Below, in pieces: positions 44,103-51,923 of a stretch of DNA of 64,000 nt (position 1 is the stretch's first letter; each line of letters starts with the position of its first letter). A program made the position numbers and the translations under genes. The notes under the pieces were generated by a model. The model made no database searches, was not told where the DNA came from, and worked only from the letters and a program-made list of their open reading frames with translations. Source of the stretch: Massilia rubra (GTDB lineage: Bacteria; Pseudomonadota; Gammaproteobacteria; Burkholderiales; Burkholderiaceae_D); contig NZ_VUYU01000008.1 in NCBI RefSeq assembly GCF_011682065.1, positions 124,001-188,000 on the forward strand, given 5' to 3'.

Positions 44103-44357
44103 TGAAACCTTGCGTACGGCTGGAAGCCAAAGCGTTGCTGTTCGGGACGATAAGGGGCGACTTACGCCGTGGATTGTGCGATGCGTGACGCTAGCCAAAT
44201 TGTGCGGAGATCAATTTCTCCGTGCAAGCGAAATTTGGAAGAAGTTCAAGTACAATCTTACCACTTGAACACTAACAATATCAATTACATATTACTTAAG
44301 CGAATCCAGGCAGGCTGCCAGGGGCGCTTAGCCTAACCGGACCGCGCCAGATCGTTC
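44103..44357. promoter_or_regulatory. Divergent intergenic region between ligase and O-ligase genes
   Basis: A 255-base gap separating two divergent operons; both should start here. It is AT-rich from ~44210 to 44300. It contains a short hairpin GGAGA-TCAATT-TCTCC near 44206-44221. One GG-N10-GC spacing occurs (TGGATTGTGCGATGC) but lacks the rest of the sigma-54 consensus. No gene is seen. Confidence 0.4.
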
Positions 44358-45692
44358 ATGAGAGACTTAATCATTACGCTGCTTGTGTTCGGTTCCTTGC
44401 CGTTCATCCTCAAGCGCCCCTATATCGGCGTGCTGATGTGGGTATGGATCAGCGTGATGAATCCGCACCGGCTCAGCTGGGGCTTTGCCTATTCGTTTCC
44501 GTTCGCCGCCATCATCGCCGGCGTGACCCTGATCGGCCTGCTGGTCACGCGCGACCCCAAAAAGCTGCCCATGACGCCCATTGTGCTCACGCTCATGGTG
44601 TTCGGCCTGTGGATGGGGATTACCACCATCTTCTCGATGTGGCCGGACGAATCGGTGGTGATGCTCAACCGCGTCTCGAAGATCTTCCTGATGACGTTTG
44701 CCACCGTCATGCTGATCAAGACGCGCCGCCAGGTGGAGCTGCTGATCTGGACCCTGGTCGGCTCGCTCGCCTATTATGGGGTCAAGGGCGGCATCTTTAC
44801 CGTGGCCACCGGCGGCAGCAGCATTGTGTGGGGGCCGCAGGGCAGCTATATCGAGGGCAATAACGAAGTCGCGCTGGCCTTCATCACCATCATTCCCGTG
44901 ATGTGCTTCCTGTACACCATCCTGAAAAACAAGTGGGCGCGCCGGGGCATGGTCGCGTCGATCATCCTGTGCGCCTTCGCCGCGCTCGGTTCCTATTCGC
45001 GCGGGGCGCTGGTGGGGATCGGGGCGATGCTGTTCTTCCTGTGGCTGAAAAGCCCCAAGAAAGTGCTGCTGGGCGGCTTGATGGTGCTGATGGTGCCCAT
45101 TGCCATTACCTTCATGCCCGACAAATGGTCTTCGCGCATGGAGACCATCAATACCTACAAGGAAGATAGCTCGGCCATGGGGCGCATCAATGCCTGGTAC
45201 ATGGCCTACCACATGGCGCTGGACCGCCCGCTCGGCGGCGGCTTCGAGATCTATAACCGCACCGCGTTCGAGTTGTACGCGCCGGTGCCGGATGATGTGC
45301 ACGCGGCCCACAGTATCTATTTCCAAGCGCTGGGCGAGCATGGCTTTATCGGGCTCGGCATCTATTTGTTGTTGGCTTTCCTCACCTGGCGCAAAGCGGC
45401 CTGGATCGTGCGCACGACGGCGAAAAGGGAGGACCTGAAATGGGCGGGGGACCTTGCCCGCATGATCCAGGTCAGCCTGCTCGGCTTCGGCGTGGGCGGC
45501 GCTTTCCTCAGCCTGCTGTATTACGACGTGCCCTATTACCTGATGGCGGCGGTGGTCAGCACCGGCTACATTGTCGAGAAAACCCTGGAGGCCGAGGCCG
45601 CCGCCGCCAAAGCGGCCGCGCGCGAGGCCGCCCGCGCCGCCCAGCTCGACGCCCATGCGCATGCCCAGGCGCACGGTGCGGCTATCCCATGA
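44358..45692 (+). CDS. Exosortase A-associated O-glycosylation ligase (O-antigen ligase/Wzy-like)
   Basis: A 444-residue polytopic membrane protein with about ten helices (TIGR03097 type, Wzy_C superfamily). The N-terminal LIITLLVFGSLPFILKRPYIGVLMWVWISVMNPHRL stretch is typical. The large periplasmic loop near 270-320 (SAMGRINAWYMAYHMALDRPLGGGFEIY, with HAAHSIYFQALGEHGFIG) carries the Arg and His residues expected of O-antigen ligases/polymerases. In exosortase loci it is proposed to join glycans to a protein or to polymerise the repeat. The C-terminus is an Ala/His-rich tail (LDAHAHAQAHGAA). Its stop overlaps the next gene by ATGA. Confidence 0.9.
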   Translation: MRDLIITLLVFGSLPFILKRPYIGVLMWVWISVMNPHRLSWGFAYSFPFAAIIAGVTLIGLLVTRDPKKLPMTPIVLTLMVFGLWMGITTIFSMWPDESVVMLNRVSKIFLMTFATVMLIKTRRQVELLIWTLVGSLAYYGVKGGIFTVATGGSSIVWGPQGSYIEGNNEVALAFITIIPVMCFLYTILKNKWARRGMVASIILCAFAALGSYSRGALVGIGAMLFFLWLKSPKKVLLGGLMVLMVPIAITFMPDKWSSRMETINTYKEDSSAMGRINAWYMAYHMALDRPLGGGFEIYNRTAFELYAPVPDDVHAAHSIYFQALGEHGFIGLGIYLLLAFLTWRKAAWIVRTTAKREDLKWAGDLARMIQVSLLGFGVGGAFLSLLYYDVPYYLMAAVVSTGYIVEKTLEAEAAAAKAAAREAARAAQLDAHAHAQAHGAAIP

Positions 45693-46735
45693 CCCGTTTC
45701 ACCACGAAAGAGCATGCCATGTCGCTACAGCGCACCGATCGCATCGATTCCGCGCCGGCAGGACCGGCCTGGGCCGGCATGGCCAGTCGCGCCATGCGTC
45801 ATCTGGGATTTTTGGGCAGTGCGCGCCAGCGCTTGTCGATCCTGATTTTCCACCGGGTGCTGCCGCGCCAGGATGCGATTTTTCCGGACGAGGTCGATGC
45901 GCACCGTTTCGACGCCCAGCTGACCCAGCTGAAACAGTGCTTCAACATCATGCCGCTGGCCGACGCCGTGCGCGCCTTACAGGCGGGCAAGCTGCCGCCG
46001 CGCGCGGCCTGCATCACGTTTGACGACGGGTATGCCGATAACGCCACCATCGCGCTGCCGATCTTGCAGCGGCATGGGGTGCACGCGACGTTTTTCATCG
46101 CCAGCGGATTTCTGGACGGCGGGCGCATGTGGAACGACACGGTGATCGAGCTGATCCGCCGGGCGCCGGACCGGATCGACCTGCGCGCGGCCGGGCAGGA
46201 CGCGTTCGAGCTCGATACGGTGGCCAAACGGCAGGCGGCGATTGCGACATTGCTCGGTGCGCTCAAGTATTTGCCGCTGGACGAGCGCCTGCGCCAGGTG
46301 GCGGCGCTGTGCGCGCTGGTGCCGGTTCAGTTGCCGACCGACCTGATGATGACCTCCGACCAGGTGCGCCAGCTGCACCGGGCCGGGATGGGCATCGGCG
46401 CGCATACGGTGAACCATCCGATCGTGGCGCGCATGGAGGCGGCTGCGGCGCGCCAGGAAATTGCCGACGGCAAGGCCGCGCTGGAAGCGATCATCGGCGC
46501 GCCGGTGACCTTGTTCGCTTACCCGAACGGCAAGCCGGGACAGGATTACCTGGCCGAGCATGTGGCGATCGTCAGGGAACTGGGGTTCGAGGCGGCGGTG
46601 TCGACCTCGTGGGGTGCGGCGCGGCCGGGAGGCGACCTGTTTCAATTGCCGCGATTCACGCCGTGGGACCGCAGCCAGTTCCGTTACATGCTGCGCATGA
46701 TGCAAAATTTGCGGCGCAATGGCGACACGGTGTAA
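45689..46735 (+). CDS. Polysaccharide deacetylase family protein
   Basis: A 348-residue NodB-type carbohydrate esterase, separate from the XrtA deacetylase. Motifs: LIFHRVLP near the start of the domain, ITFDDGYADN (first metal Asp), HATFFIASGF, GMGIGAHTVNHPIVARM (H-x-x-x-x-H-type metal site) and FAYPNGKPGQDY. ATG at 45689 overlaps the previous stop. ATG at 45719 (GAAAGAG upstream) is an alternative that would drop ten residues. No clear signal peptide. It probably trims N-acetyl groups of the EPS or its precursor. Confidence 0.88.
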   Translation: MTRFTTKEHAMSLQRTDRIDSAPAGPAWAGMASRAMRHLGFLGSARQRLSILIFHRVLPRQDAIFPDEVDAHRFDAQLTQLKQCFNIMPLADAVRALQAGKLPPRAACITFDDGYADNATIALPILQRHGVHATFFIASGFLDGGRMWNDTVIELIRRAPDRIDLRAAGQDAFELDTVAKRQAAIATLLGALKYLPLDERLRQVAALCALVPVQLPTDLMMTSDQVRQLHRAGMGIGAHTVNHPIVARMEAAAARQEIADGKAALEAIIGAPVTLFAYPNGKPGQDYLAEHVAIVRELGFEAAVSTSWGAARPGGDLFQLPRFTPWDRSQFRYMLRMMQNLRRNGDTV

Positions 46736-46850
46736 GGCGCGCACGCGGGGTGGCGGCCTGGACTGTTGGTCGGGACGCCGTGTACCATGTCACCCTGCTG
46801 ATCCGGCGCCAGAATGCTGCGGAAGAACCGTTTGCCACGAACCGAAAATC

Positions 46851-46939
46851 CGTCGTTCCCGCGCAGGCGGGAACCCAATTTCGTAGATCAGCCTGGGTCT
46901 GCGGCACGAACTTGGGTTCCCGCCTTCGCGGGAACGACG
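46851..46939. repeat. REP-like inverted repeat (two 28-bp arms)
   Basis: Positions 46851-46878 and 46912-46939 are reverse complements over 28 bases with one mismatch. Each arm contains the core TTCCCGCG(A/C)AGGCGGGAA, itself a small palindrome, and ends in CCCAA. The pair can form a long cruciform in the gap between the deacetylase and ACP genes. A related single arm lies at 63207-63242. It resembles the dispersed palindromic repeats common in Oxalobacteraceae and other proteobacteria. Confidence 0.85.
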
Positions 46940-46990
46940 GAGGAAAAGTTATCGTCAACAATATTTCACGTACCTCCATCTAGGATTTCC

Positions 46991-47236
46991 ATGTATCTCG
47001 AAGACATCAAAACCATCCTCACCGACGTGCTCAGCCTGGGCGACGCCGGCAAGGAACTGAACGAACAATCGGCCCTGTTGGGCAGCATCCCCGAGCTCGA
47101 CTCGATGGCGGTGGTGAACCTGATGGCCGCGCTCGAAGAACACTTCGGCATCACCATCGACGACGACGAAATCAGCGCCAGCACCTTCGAAACGCTGGGC
47201 AGCCTGAACGCTTTCGTCAAGCAAAAACTGGCCTGA
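46991..47236 (+). CDS. Acyl carrier protein, exosortase A-associated
   Basis: An 81-residue acyl carrier protein. The 4'-phosphopantetheine site is Ser38 in ELDSMAVVNLM, followed by the acidic helix ALEEHFGITIDDDEI. The ATG at 46991 follows TAGGATTTCC; the upstream extension to 46814 runs through the REP-like repeat and is discarded. It is separate from fatty-acid synthesis genes, so it should carry the substrate loaded by the acyl-CoA ligase (42489-44102) or donate it to the acyltransferases. The stop overlaps the next start as TGATG. Confidence 0.93.
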   Translation: MYLEDIKTILTDVLSLGDAGKELNEQSALLGSIPELDSMAVVNLMAALEEHFGITIDDDEISASTFETLGSLNAFVKQKLA

Positions 47237-49029
47237 TGACTGCCCATCCCAAGCCGCCGGGGGCCGAGCCCTTCTTTCTCCAGACGGGCTTGGGACAACG
47301 TTTTTGCCTGTTCCACCCGCCCGCCGGCGCGCGCTGCCGTGGCGCGGTCCTGTACGTCCATCCTTTCGGCGACGAAATGAACAAGGCGCGCCGCATGGCC
47401 GCCGTGCAGGCGCGCGCGCTGGCGGCGCAGGGCTACGGCGTGCTCCAGCTCGACCTGGCCGGTTGCGGCGACAGCGGCGGCGAATTTGCCGAGGCCCGCT
47501 GGGACACCTGGAAAGGCGACTTGGCCGCCGGCTGCGCCTGGCTGTCGGCGCGCCTGGACGCGCCGCTGACCCTGTGGGGCCTGCGCCTGGGCGCCTTGCT
47601 GGCGCTGGACTACGCGCACGAGGCCGGTCATCCCATCGCCCGCCTGGTGCTGTGGCAACCGGTACAAAACGGCGCCACCTTCCTGACCCAATTCCTGCGC
47701 TTGCTCACCGCCAACGCCATGCTGGCCGAGGGCGGCGACGGCAAAGCGGCCGCCAAAAGCGGCGGCACGGCCGCCTTGCGCGCCACCCTGCTCGGCGGCG
47801 AGATGCTGGAAGTGGCCGGCTACGAAATCGCCCCCGCCCTGGCCGCCGCCATCGATAGCAAGGACGCGGGCACGCTGGCGCCGCTCGGCTGCCCGGTGCA
47901 CTGGCTGGAAACGGCGGCCTCGGCCGAGCGCCCGCTCACGCCCGCCGTCTCGCGTCTGGCCGACGCCTGGCGCGAGGCCGGGGTCGACCTGCACCTGCAA
48001 CAAGTGACCTGCACGCCATTCTGGTCAACCCAGGAAATCGCCGAGTCGCCCGAACTGCTGGCCGCCACCTCGGCCCTGTTCGACGCCGCGCCGCCAGCAG
48101 GGCAGCCCGGGCAGGCCGCAACGCACGGCACGCACGGAACGTACCCTGTGCCGCCCGCGTCAGTGACCCCGGGTCCCGCCGCCTGCCGTGAGGACGTGCT
48201 GCGCTTTAGTTGCGGCGGCGAGGCCCTGTTCGGCATTCTCAGCGTGCCCGCGCAACCGGCCAAACGGGCCGTGCTGATCGTGGTCGGCGGCCCGCAGTAC
48301 CGGGTCGGCAGCCACCGCCAGTTCACCACGCTGGCGCGCGGACTGGCGGCGCAAGGCATCGCCGCGCTGCGCTTCGACTATCGTGGCATGGGCGACAGCC
48401 ACGGCGCCATGCGCGACTTCGAGGTGGTCGGCGAGGACTTGCGCGCCGCCATCGATAACTTGTTCACGGCCCTGCCCGGCGTGGAAGAGGTGGTCATCTG
48501 GGGCTTGTGCGACGGCGCCTCGGCCGCGATTTTCTACGCCGCCGACGATGCCCGCGTGAGCGGGCTGGTGCTGCTCAACCCGTGGGTGCGCACCAGCGGC
48601 GGCCACGCCAAGGCCACCATCAAGCACTATTATCGCGCACGCTTGTTTGACCCGGAACTGTGGAAAAAGATCCTGCGCGGTCAATTGAATGTGGGTGCGG
48701 CGGCCGCCTCGTTCCTGCGCATCGCCGGCGCCGCTGCCGGCAAGGGCGCGGGGAAGGACCAGGCCGGCGCCGCGCCGGCCGCGCTGCCCGAGCGCATGCG
48801 GGCCGGCCTGGCGCGTTTTCGCGGCAAGGTGCTGTTGATCATCAGCGGCGCCGACCTGACGGCCCAGGAATTTCTCGACACCGCCGCCGGATCGGACCAG
48901 TGGCAAGCCGTGCTGGCCGCGCCGCAAGTGTCGCGCCAGACATTAGTTGAAGCGGACCACACATTTTCGCGCCGCGTGTGGAAAGACCAGGTGCTGCACT
49001 GGACCGGCGACTGGCTGCGCTCGTGGTAA
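47236..49029 (+). CDS. Fused exosortase A-associated hydrolases 2 and 1 (two alpha/beta-hydrolase domains)
   Basis: A 597-residue protein made of two alpha/beta hydrolases that are separate genes in many exosortase A loci. Residues ~1-275 match hydrolase 2 (TIGR03101 type): VLYVHPFGDEMNKARRM, LDLAGCGDSGGEF and LWGLRLGALLAL, where the usual nucleophile position is not Ser. A Pro/Thr/Gly linker spans ~285-320. Residues ~325-597 match hydrolase 1 (TIGR03100 type): GGPQYRVGSHRQF, FDYRGMGDSHG and VIWGLCDGASAA with Cys425 at the nucleophile position, and VEADHTFSRRVW holding the catalytic His. It may act as a thioesterase on ACP-bound product. Start overlaps the ACP stop. Confidence 0.92.
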   Translation: MTAHPKPPGAEPFFLQTGLGQRFCLFHPPAGARCRGAVLYVHPFGDEMNKARRMAAVQARALAAQGYGVLQLDLAGCGDSGGEFAEARWDTWKGDLAAGCAWLSARLDAPLTLWGLRLGALLALDYAHEAGHPIARLVLWQPVQNGATFLTQFLRLLTANAMLAEGGDGKAAAKSGGTAALRATLLGGEMLEVAGYEIAPALAAAIDSKDAGTLAPLGCPVHWLETAASAERPLTPAVSRLADAWREAGVDLHLQQVTCTPFWSTQEIAESPELLAATSALFDAAPPAGQPGQAATHGTHGTYPVPPASVTPGPAACREDVLRFSCGGEALFGILSVPAQPAKRAVLIVVGGPQYRVGSHRQFTTLARGLAAQGIAALRFDYRGMGDSHGAMRDFEVVGEDLRAAIDNLFTALPGVEEVVIWGLCDGASAAIFYAADDARVSGLVLLNPWVRTSGGHAKATIKHYYRARLFDPELWKKILRGQLNVGAAAASFLRIAGAAAGKGAGKDQAGAAPAALPERMRAGLARFRGKVLLIISGADLTAQEFLDTAAGSDQWQAVLAAPQVSRQTLVEADHTFSRRVWKDQVLHWTGDWLRSW

Positions 49030-49054
49030 GCCTGCGCTCGTGGTAAGCCTGCGC
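49015..49054 (+). repeat. 17-bp tandem duplication across a stop codon
   Basis: The unit CTGCGCTCGTGGTAAGC occurs at 49015-49031 and again at 49032-49048, with a further CTGCGC at 49049-49054. The first copy carries the real stop of the hydrolase (SW-stop); the second repeats the same codons in the untranslated region. It looks like a recent slippage duplication. Confidence 0.9.
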
Positions 49055-49087
49055 GCCGCCGCCTTCACGCCCCCCCAAAGGATATCG

Positions 49088-49714
49088 ATGAAACTATTGC
49101 CTTACCTGTTAGCCGGCACTGTGCTGCTGACCTCGACCGGCGCCCACGCGCTCAATTATTGCGGCGAACTGAAGAATCACTTCGGTCCGCTCGATTACCG
49201 CAAGCGCGGCGAGGTCAACCTGGAAATCGTCGAGAACGCCCACTTCACGCCCGAGGTGGAAGCGGGCATCAAAGGCAACACCAGCTATCTCGGCGGCGAC
49301 CTCGACTACACCCTGCGCGCCATTCCCAACCACCCGCGCGCGCTGGCCACGCTGGCCATGGTCGCCTTGCGCGACAAGCAAGTCAAAGTGCCGGCGACCA
49401 AGTGGCCGGTGGAATGCTATTTCAACCGCGCCATCCGCTTTGCGCCCGATGACGCCGCCGTGCGCGCCACCTACGGCACCTACCTGCTCGCGCTCGGCAA
49501 GACCGACGACGCGGTCGGCATGTTCGCCACCGCCGTCGAGATGGCGCCGGAAGACCCGACCATCAATTACAACGCCGGGCTCGCTTACCTGAAGAAAAAA
49601 GAGTACGCCAAGTCCAGATTGCACGCGAAAAAAGCGTACGCGCTGGGCTTTCCTTTGCCTGGGCTCAAGAACAAGCTGGTCGAGGCCGGCAAATGGGACG
49701 AGCCGGCGCAATGA
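49088..49714 (+). CDS. Exported TPR-repeat protein
   Basis: A 208-residue protein with a Sec signal peptide (MKLLPYLLAGTVLLTSTGAHA, cleavage near 21). Two or three TPR units follow in the middle (IPNHPRALATLAMVALRDK, APDDAAVRATYGTYLLALGKTDDAV, APEDPTINYNAGLAYLKKKEYAKS). Two Cys (NYCGEL, VECYFN) might form a disulfide in the periplasm. ATG at 49088 has AAAGGA upstream. It follows the hydrolase fusion in the same direction and probably belongs to the same operon. Small periplasmic TPR proteins of this type are common near exosortase loci; the partner is unknown. Confidence 0.82.
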   Translation: MKLLPYLLAGTVLLTSTGAHALNYCGELKNHFGPLDYRKRGEVNLEIVENAHFTPEVEAGIKGNTSYLGGDLDYTLRAIPNHPRALATLAMVALRDKQVKVPATKWPVECYFNRAIRFAPDDAAVRATYGTYLLALGKTDDAVGMFATAVEMAPEDPTINYNAGLAYLKKKEYAKSRLHAKKAYALGFPLPGLKNKLVEAGKWDEPAQ

Positions 49715-49771
49715 CGGGCACGCCGCCACCGGGCTGGCGCCGCCTTCCCGGCACCCACTAGGGCGCACCCG

Positions 49772-50983
49772 ATGCGCCGCCTGGTCCTTGTCTTCCTGGT
49801 CCTGATCGTCTACGGCAGCCTGTATCCGTTCAGCGGCTGGAGCGAGCCGATCGCTCCCCTGTTTGGCTTCCTGTTCACCAGCCCCGCGCGGGTGGAAAAG
49901 GCCGACCTGGTCCAGAACGTGCTCGCCTACATGCCGTTCGGCCTGTTCATGGTCGCCTGGCTGATGCGCGGCACCCGCTTTCACGTGGCGCTGGTGACGG
50001 CGGCCGTGGCCGGCGGCTTGCTGAGCCTGTCGATGGAAGCGATCCAGCAATTCCTGCCCAGCCGCGACGCCTCGCGCATCGACCTGGCATTGAATATTTT
50101 CGGCAGCGTGGCCGGCGGCCTGCTCGCGTCCCTGCTGCACGGCCACACCCTGGCCGGGCCGCGCCTGGTGGCAGTGCGCGCGCACTGGCTGCGCAGCGGC
50201 ACCCTGCCCAACCTGGGGCTGGCGACGCTGGCGCTGTGGGCCTTGTCGCAAACGAGCCCGCTGGTGCCGACCTTCGACATGGGACAGGTGCGGCACGGGC
50301 TGGCGCTGCTTTACCGCTCGCTGCGCGAACCAGAGACGATGCAGATCGCCCAACTGCTGACCTACGCCTGCTACCTCGCCGGGCTCGGCTTGCTGGCGCG
50401 CACCGTCACGCGCGAGGACAAGCCGGCCTTGCTGTTGTTCGGTTCGCTGGTTGCCTGCGTGCTCGTGCTCAAGATCATCGTCGAGGGACGCCAACTGTCG
50501 CTCGAAGCGGTGGCCGGGGCGTTTGCGGCGTGGATGTTCTTGCTGGTCGCCGGCCGCCTGCGCCAGGCCGCGTGGATGGGCATTGCGCTGATCGGCGCCG
50601 CTTTTGTCATCAGCGAACTGGCGCCGGGGCCGGACGGCATGGTGTACGGCTTTAACTGGATTCCGCTGGTGGGGCAGATGCGCTCCTTGTCGGGCTTGCA
50701 GAATATCCTGGAGATTTTCTGGCCGTTTTTCGCGATCGCGTATTTTGCGCGATTGCGCACGCCGATCGGGCGCCGCCAGCCGGTGGTGGTAATCGGCACG
50801 GTGGCCATTGCGGCGGTCGTGTTCTGGCTGGAATGGTCGCAGCAAGGCTTGCCGGGGCGTTTCGGCGATATTACCCAAGTGCTGCTGGCCTGCGCCGGAT
50901 GGATGATCCCGTGGATGTTCGGCGGGCCGGACTTTAGCGGGACGCCTGCCGCAACAAGGGCGGCGGGCCGGATCGATCCCTGA
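49772..50983 (+). CDS. VanZ-like family membrane protein
   Basis: A 403-residue polytopic membrane protein. The N-terminal half matches the VanZ domain: LVLIVYGSLYPFSGW, KADLVQNVLAYMPFGLFMVAWL, SMEAIQQFLPSRDASRIDLALNIFGSVAGGLLA. The second half has further helices and a LVGQMRSLSGLQNILEIFWPFF segment resembling a repeat of the domain. VanZ proteins of EPS loci have no established biochemical function. It follows the TPR gene after about 57 bases in the same orientation and is likely the last gene of this operon. Confidence 0.85.
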   Translation: MRRLVLVFLVLIVYGSLYPFSGWSEPIAPLFGFLFTSPARVEKADLVQNVLAYMPFGLFMVAWLMRGTRFHVALVTAAVAGGLLSLSMEAIQQFLPSRDASRIDLALNIFGSVAGGLLASLLHGHTLAGPRLVAVRAHWLRSGTLPNLGLATLALWALSQTSPLVPTFDMGQVRHGLALLYRSLREPETMQIAQLLTYACYLAGLGLLARTVTREDKPALLLFGSLVACVLVLKIIVEGRQLSLEAVAGAFAAWMFLLVAGRLRQAAWMGIALIGAAFVISELAPGPDGMVYGFNWIPLVGQMRSLSGLQNILEIFWPFFAIAYFARLRTPIGRRQPVVVIGTVAIAAVVFWLEWSQQGLPGRFGDITQVLLACAGWMIPWMFGGPDFSGTPAATRAAGRIDP

Positions 50984-51093
50984 TTCCGCAAACCGTCGCG
51001 CCGCCATGGCACTGGCAGTCAAGCCATGGGGCTTTCTGTAAGATGGCAAGGTTCGCTTATGATCGAGATTCGGAAAACGAAAGGAAGAACCAG

Positions 51094-51759
51094 ATGTTAA
51101 TGTCAGAAGAACGCAAGATCCCGGCGCGCAGTCCGGAGCTGGCCCCGTTGAAACGCGCGGCCGAAGATGGCGACGCCGAGGCGCAGGTCGACTACGCGAA
51201 ATACCTGCATCAGCAATTCGACGATCCGGCCGAGGCATTCCGCTGGCTGGAACGCGCTGCCGCGCAACAGCATCCGGAAGGCCTGTATATCCTGTCCTTG
51301 TTCTATCTTAACGGCTGGAATGGGGTGCAAAGCCCCGGCGTCGGGTTCAAGCTGATGGAGGCGTCGGCCGAGACGGGCTTCCCGGCGGCGCAACTGGACC
51401 TGGGCTTAATGTACATCAAGGGCACCGGCACCGCGCCTGATTTGCCGAAGGCGGCGCAATGGATTGCCAAAGCGGCGGCGGCGGGCCTGCCGGTAGCCGA
51501 GTATGAAATGGGTTTGCTGCATTTGAATGGCGAAGGGGTGGAACGCGATTTCCTGACAGCGCTGGGGTGGTTCAAGAAAGCGGCGGATCAGCATCATCCC
51601 GATGGTCTGTTCTATATCGGCGCCGCCGTGTACGAAGGGTTGGGGACGGATAAAAACCCGGCGCATGGCTGGGAGATTATTCAAGAGGCCTTGCGCATGG
51701 GGTCGACGGTGGCGCGAAACAACATCCAGAACTATCCGGAGCCCGCCGCCGCGCCCTGA
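51094..51759 (+). CDS. Sel1-repeat protein lacking a signal peptide
   Basis: A 221-residue protein of SEL1-like repeats (A-x-x-G-x-x-x-A-x-x-x-L-G-x-x-Y pattern: AAEDGDAEAQVDYAKYL, SAETGFPAAQLDLGLMYIKGTGT, AAAGLPVAEYEMGLLHLNGEG). The ATG at 51094 has AAAGGAAG six bases upstream. It is highly similar along its length to the next gene (same EERKIPAR start, same repeat order), so the two arose by tandem duplication. Unlike that paralog it starts directly at the repeat domain and has no signal peptide, so it should be cytoplasmic, or its export signal was lost. Sel1 proteins act as protein-binding adaptors. Confidence 0.85.
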   Translation: MLMSEERKIPARSPELAPLKRAAEDGDAEAQVDYAKYLHQQFDDPAEAFRWLERAAAQQHPEGLYILSLFYLNGWNGVQSPGVGFKLMEASAETGFPAAQLDLGLMYIKGTGTAPDLPKAAQWIAKAAAAGLPVAEYEMGLLHLNGEGVERDFLTALGWFKKAADQHHPDGLFYIGAAVYEGLGTDKNPAHGWEIIQEALRMGSTVARNNIQNYPEPAAAP

Positions 51760-51923
51760 CCGGCGCTACCGGCGCTTGCCTGATCCAGATGAAGGGTTGC
51801 GCCGGACGCCACCCGAAGGCGTAAATATTTACACTCCCTCCATTCTCCTTTCTATAATGGGCCAACGGTCTGCAAGATAGCCGTCCGAACATATCCCGAT
51901 GATGGTTTTGAAGGAGCGTCACC

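Noticed and set aside
44206-44221. GGAGA/TCTCC hairpin as a terminator
   Set aside because: Stem of five pairs without a T-run; lies in a divergent promoter region.
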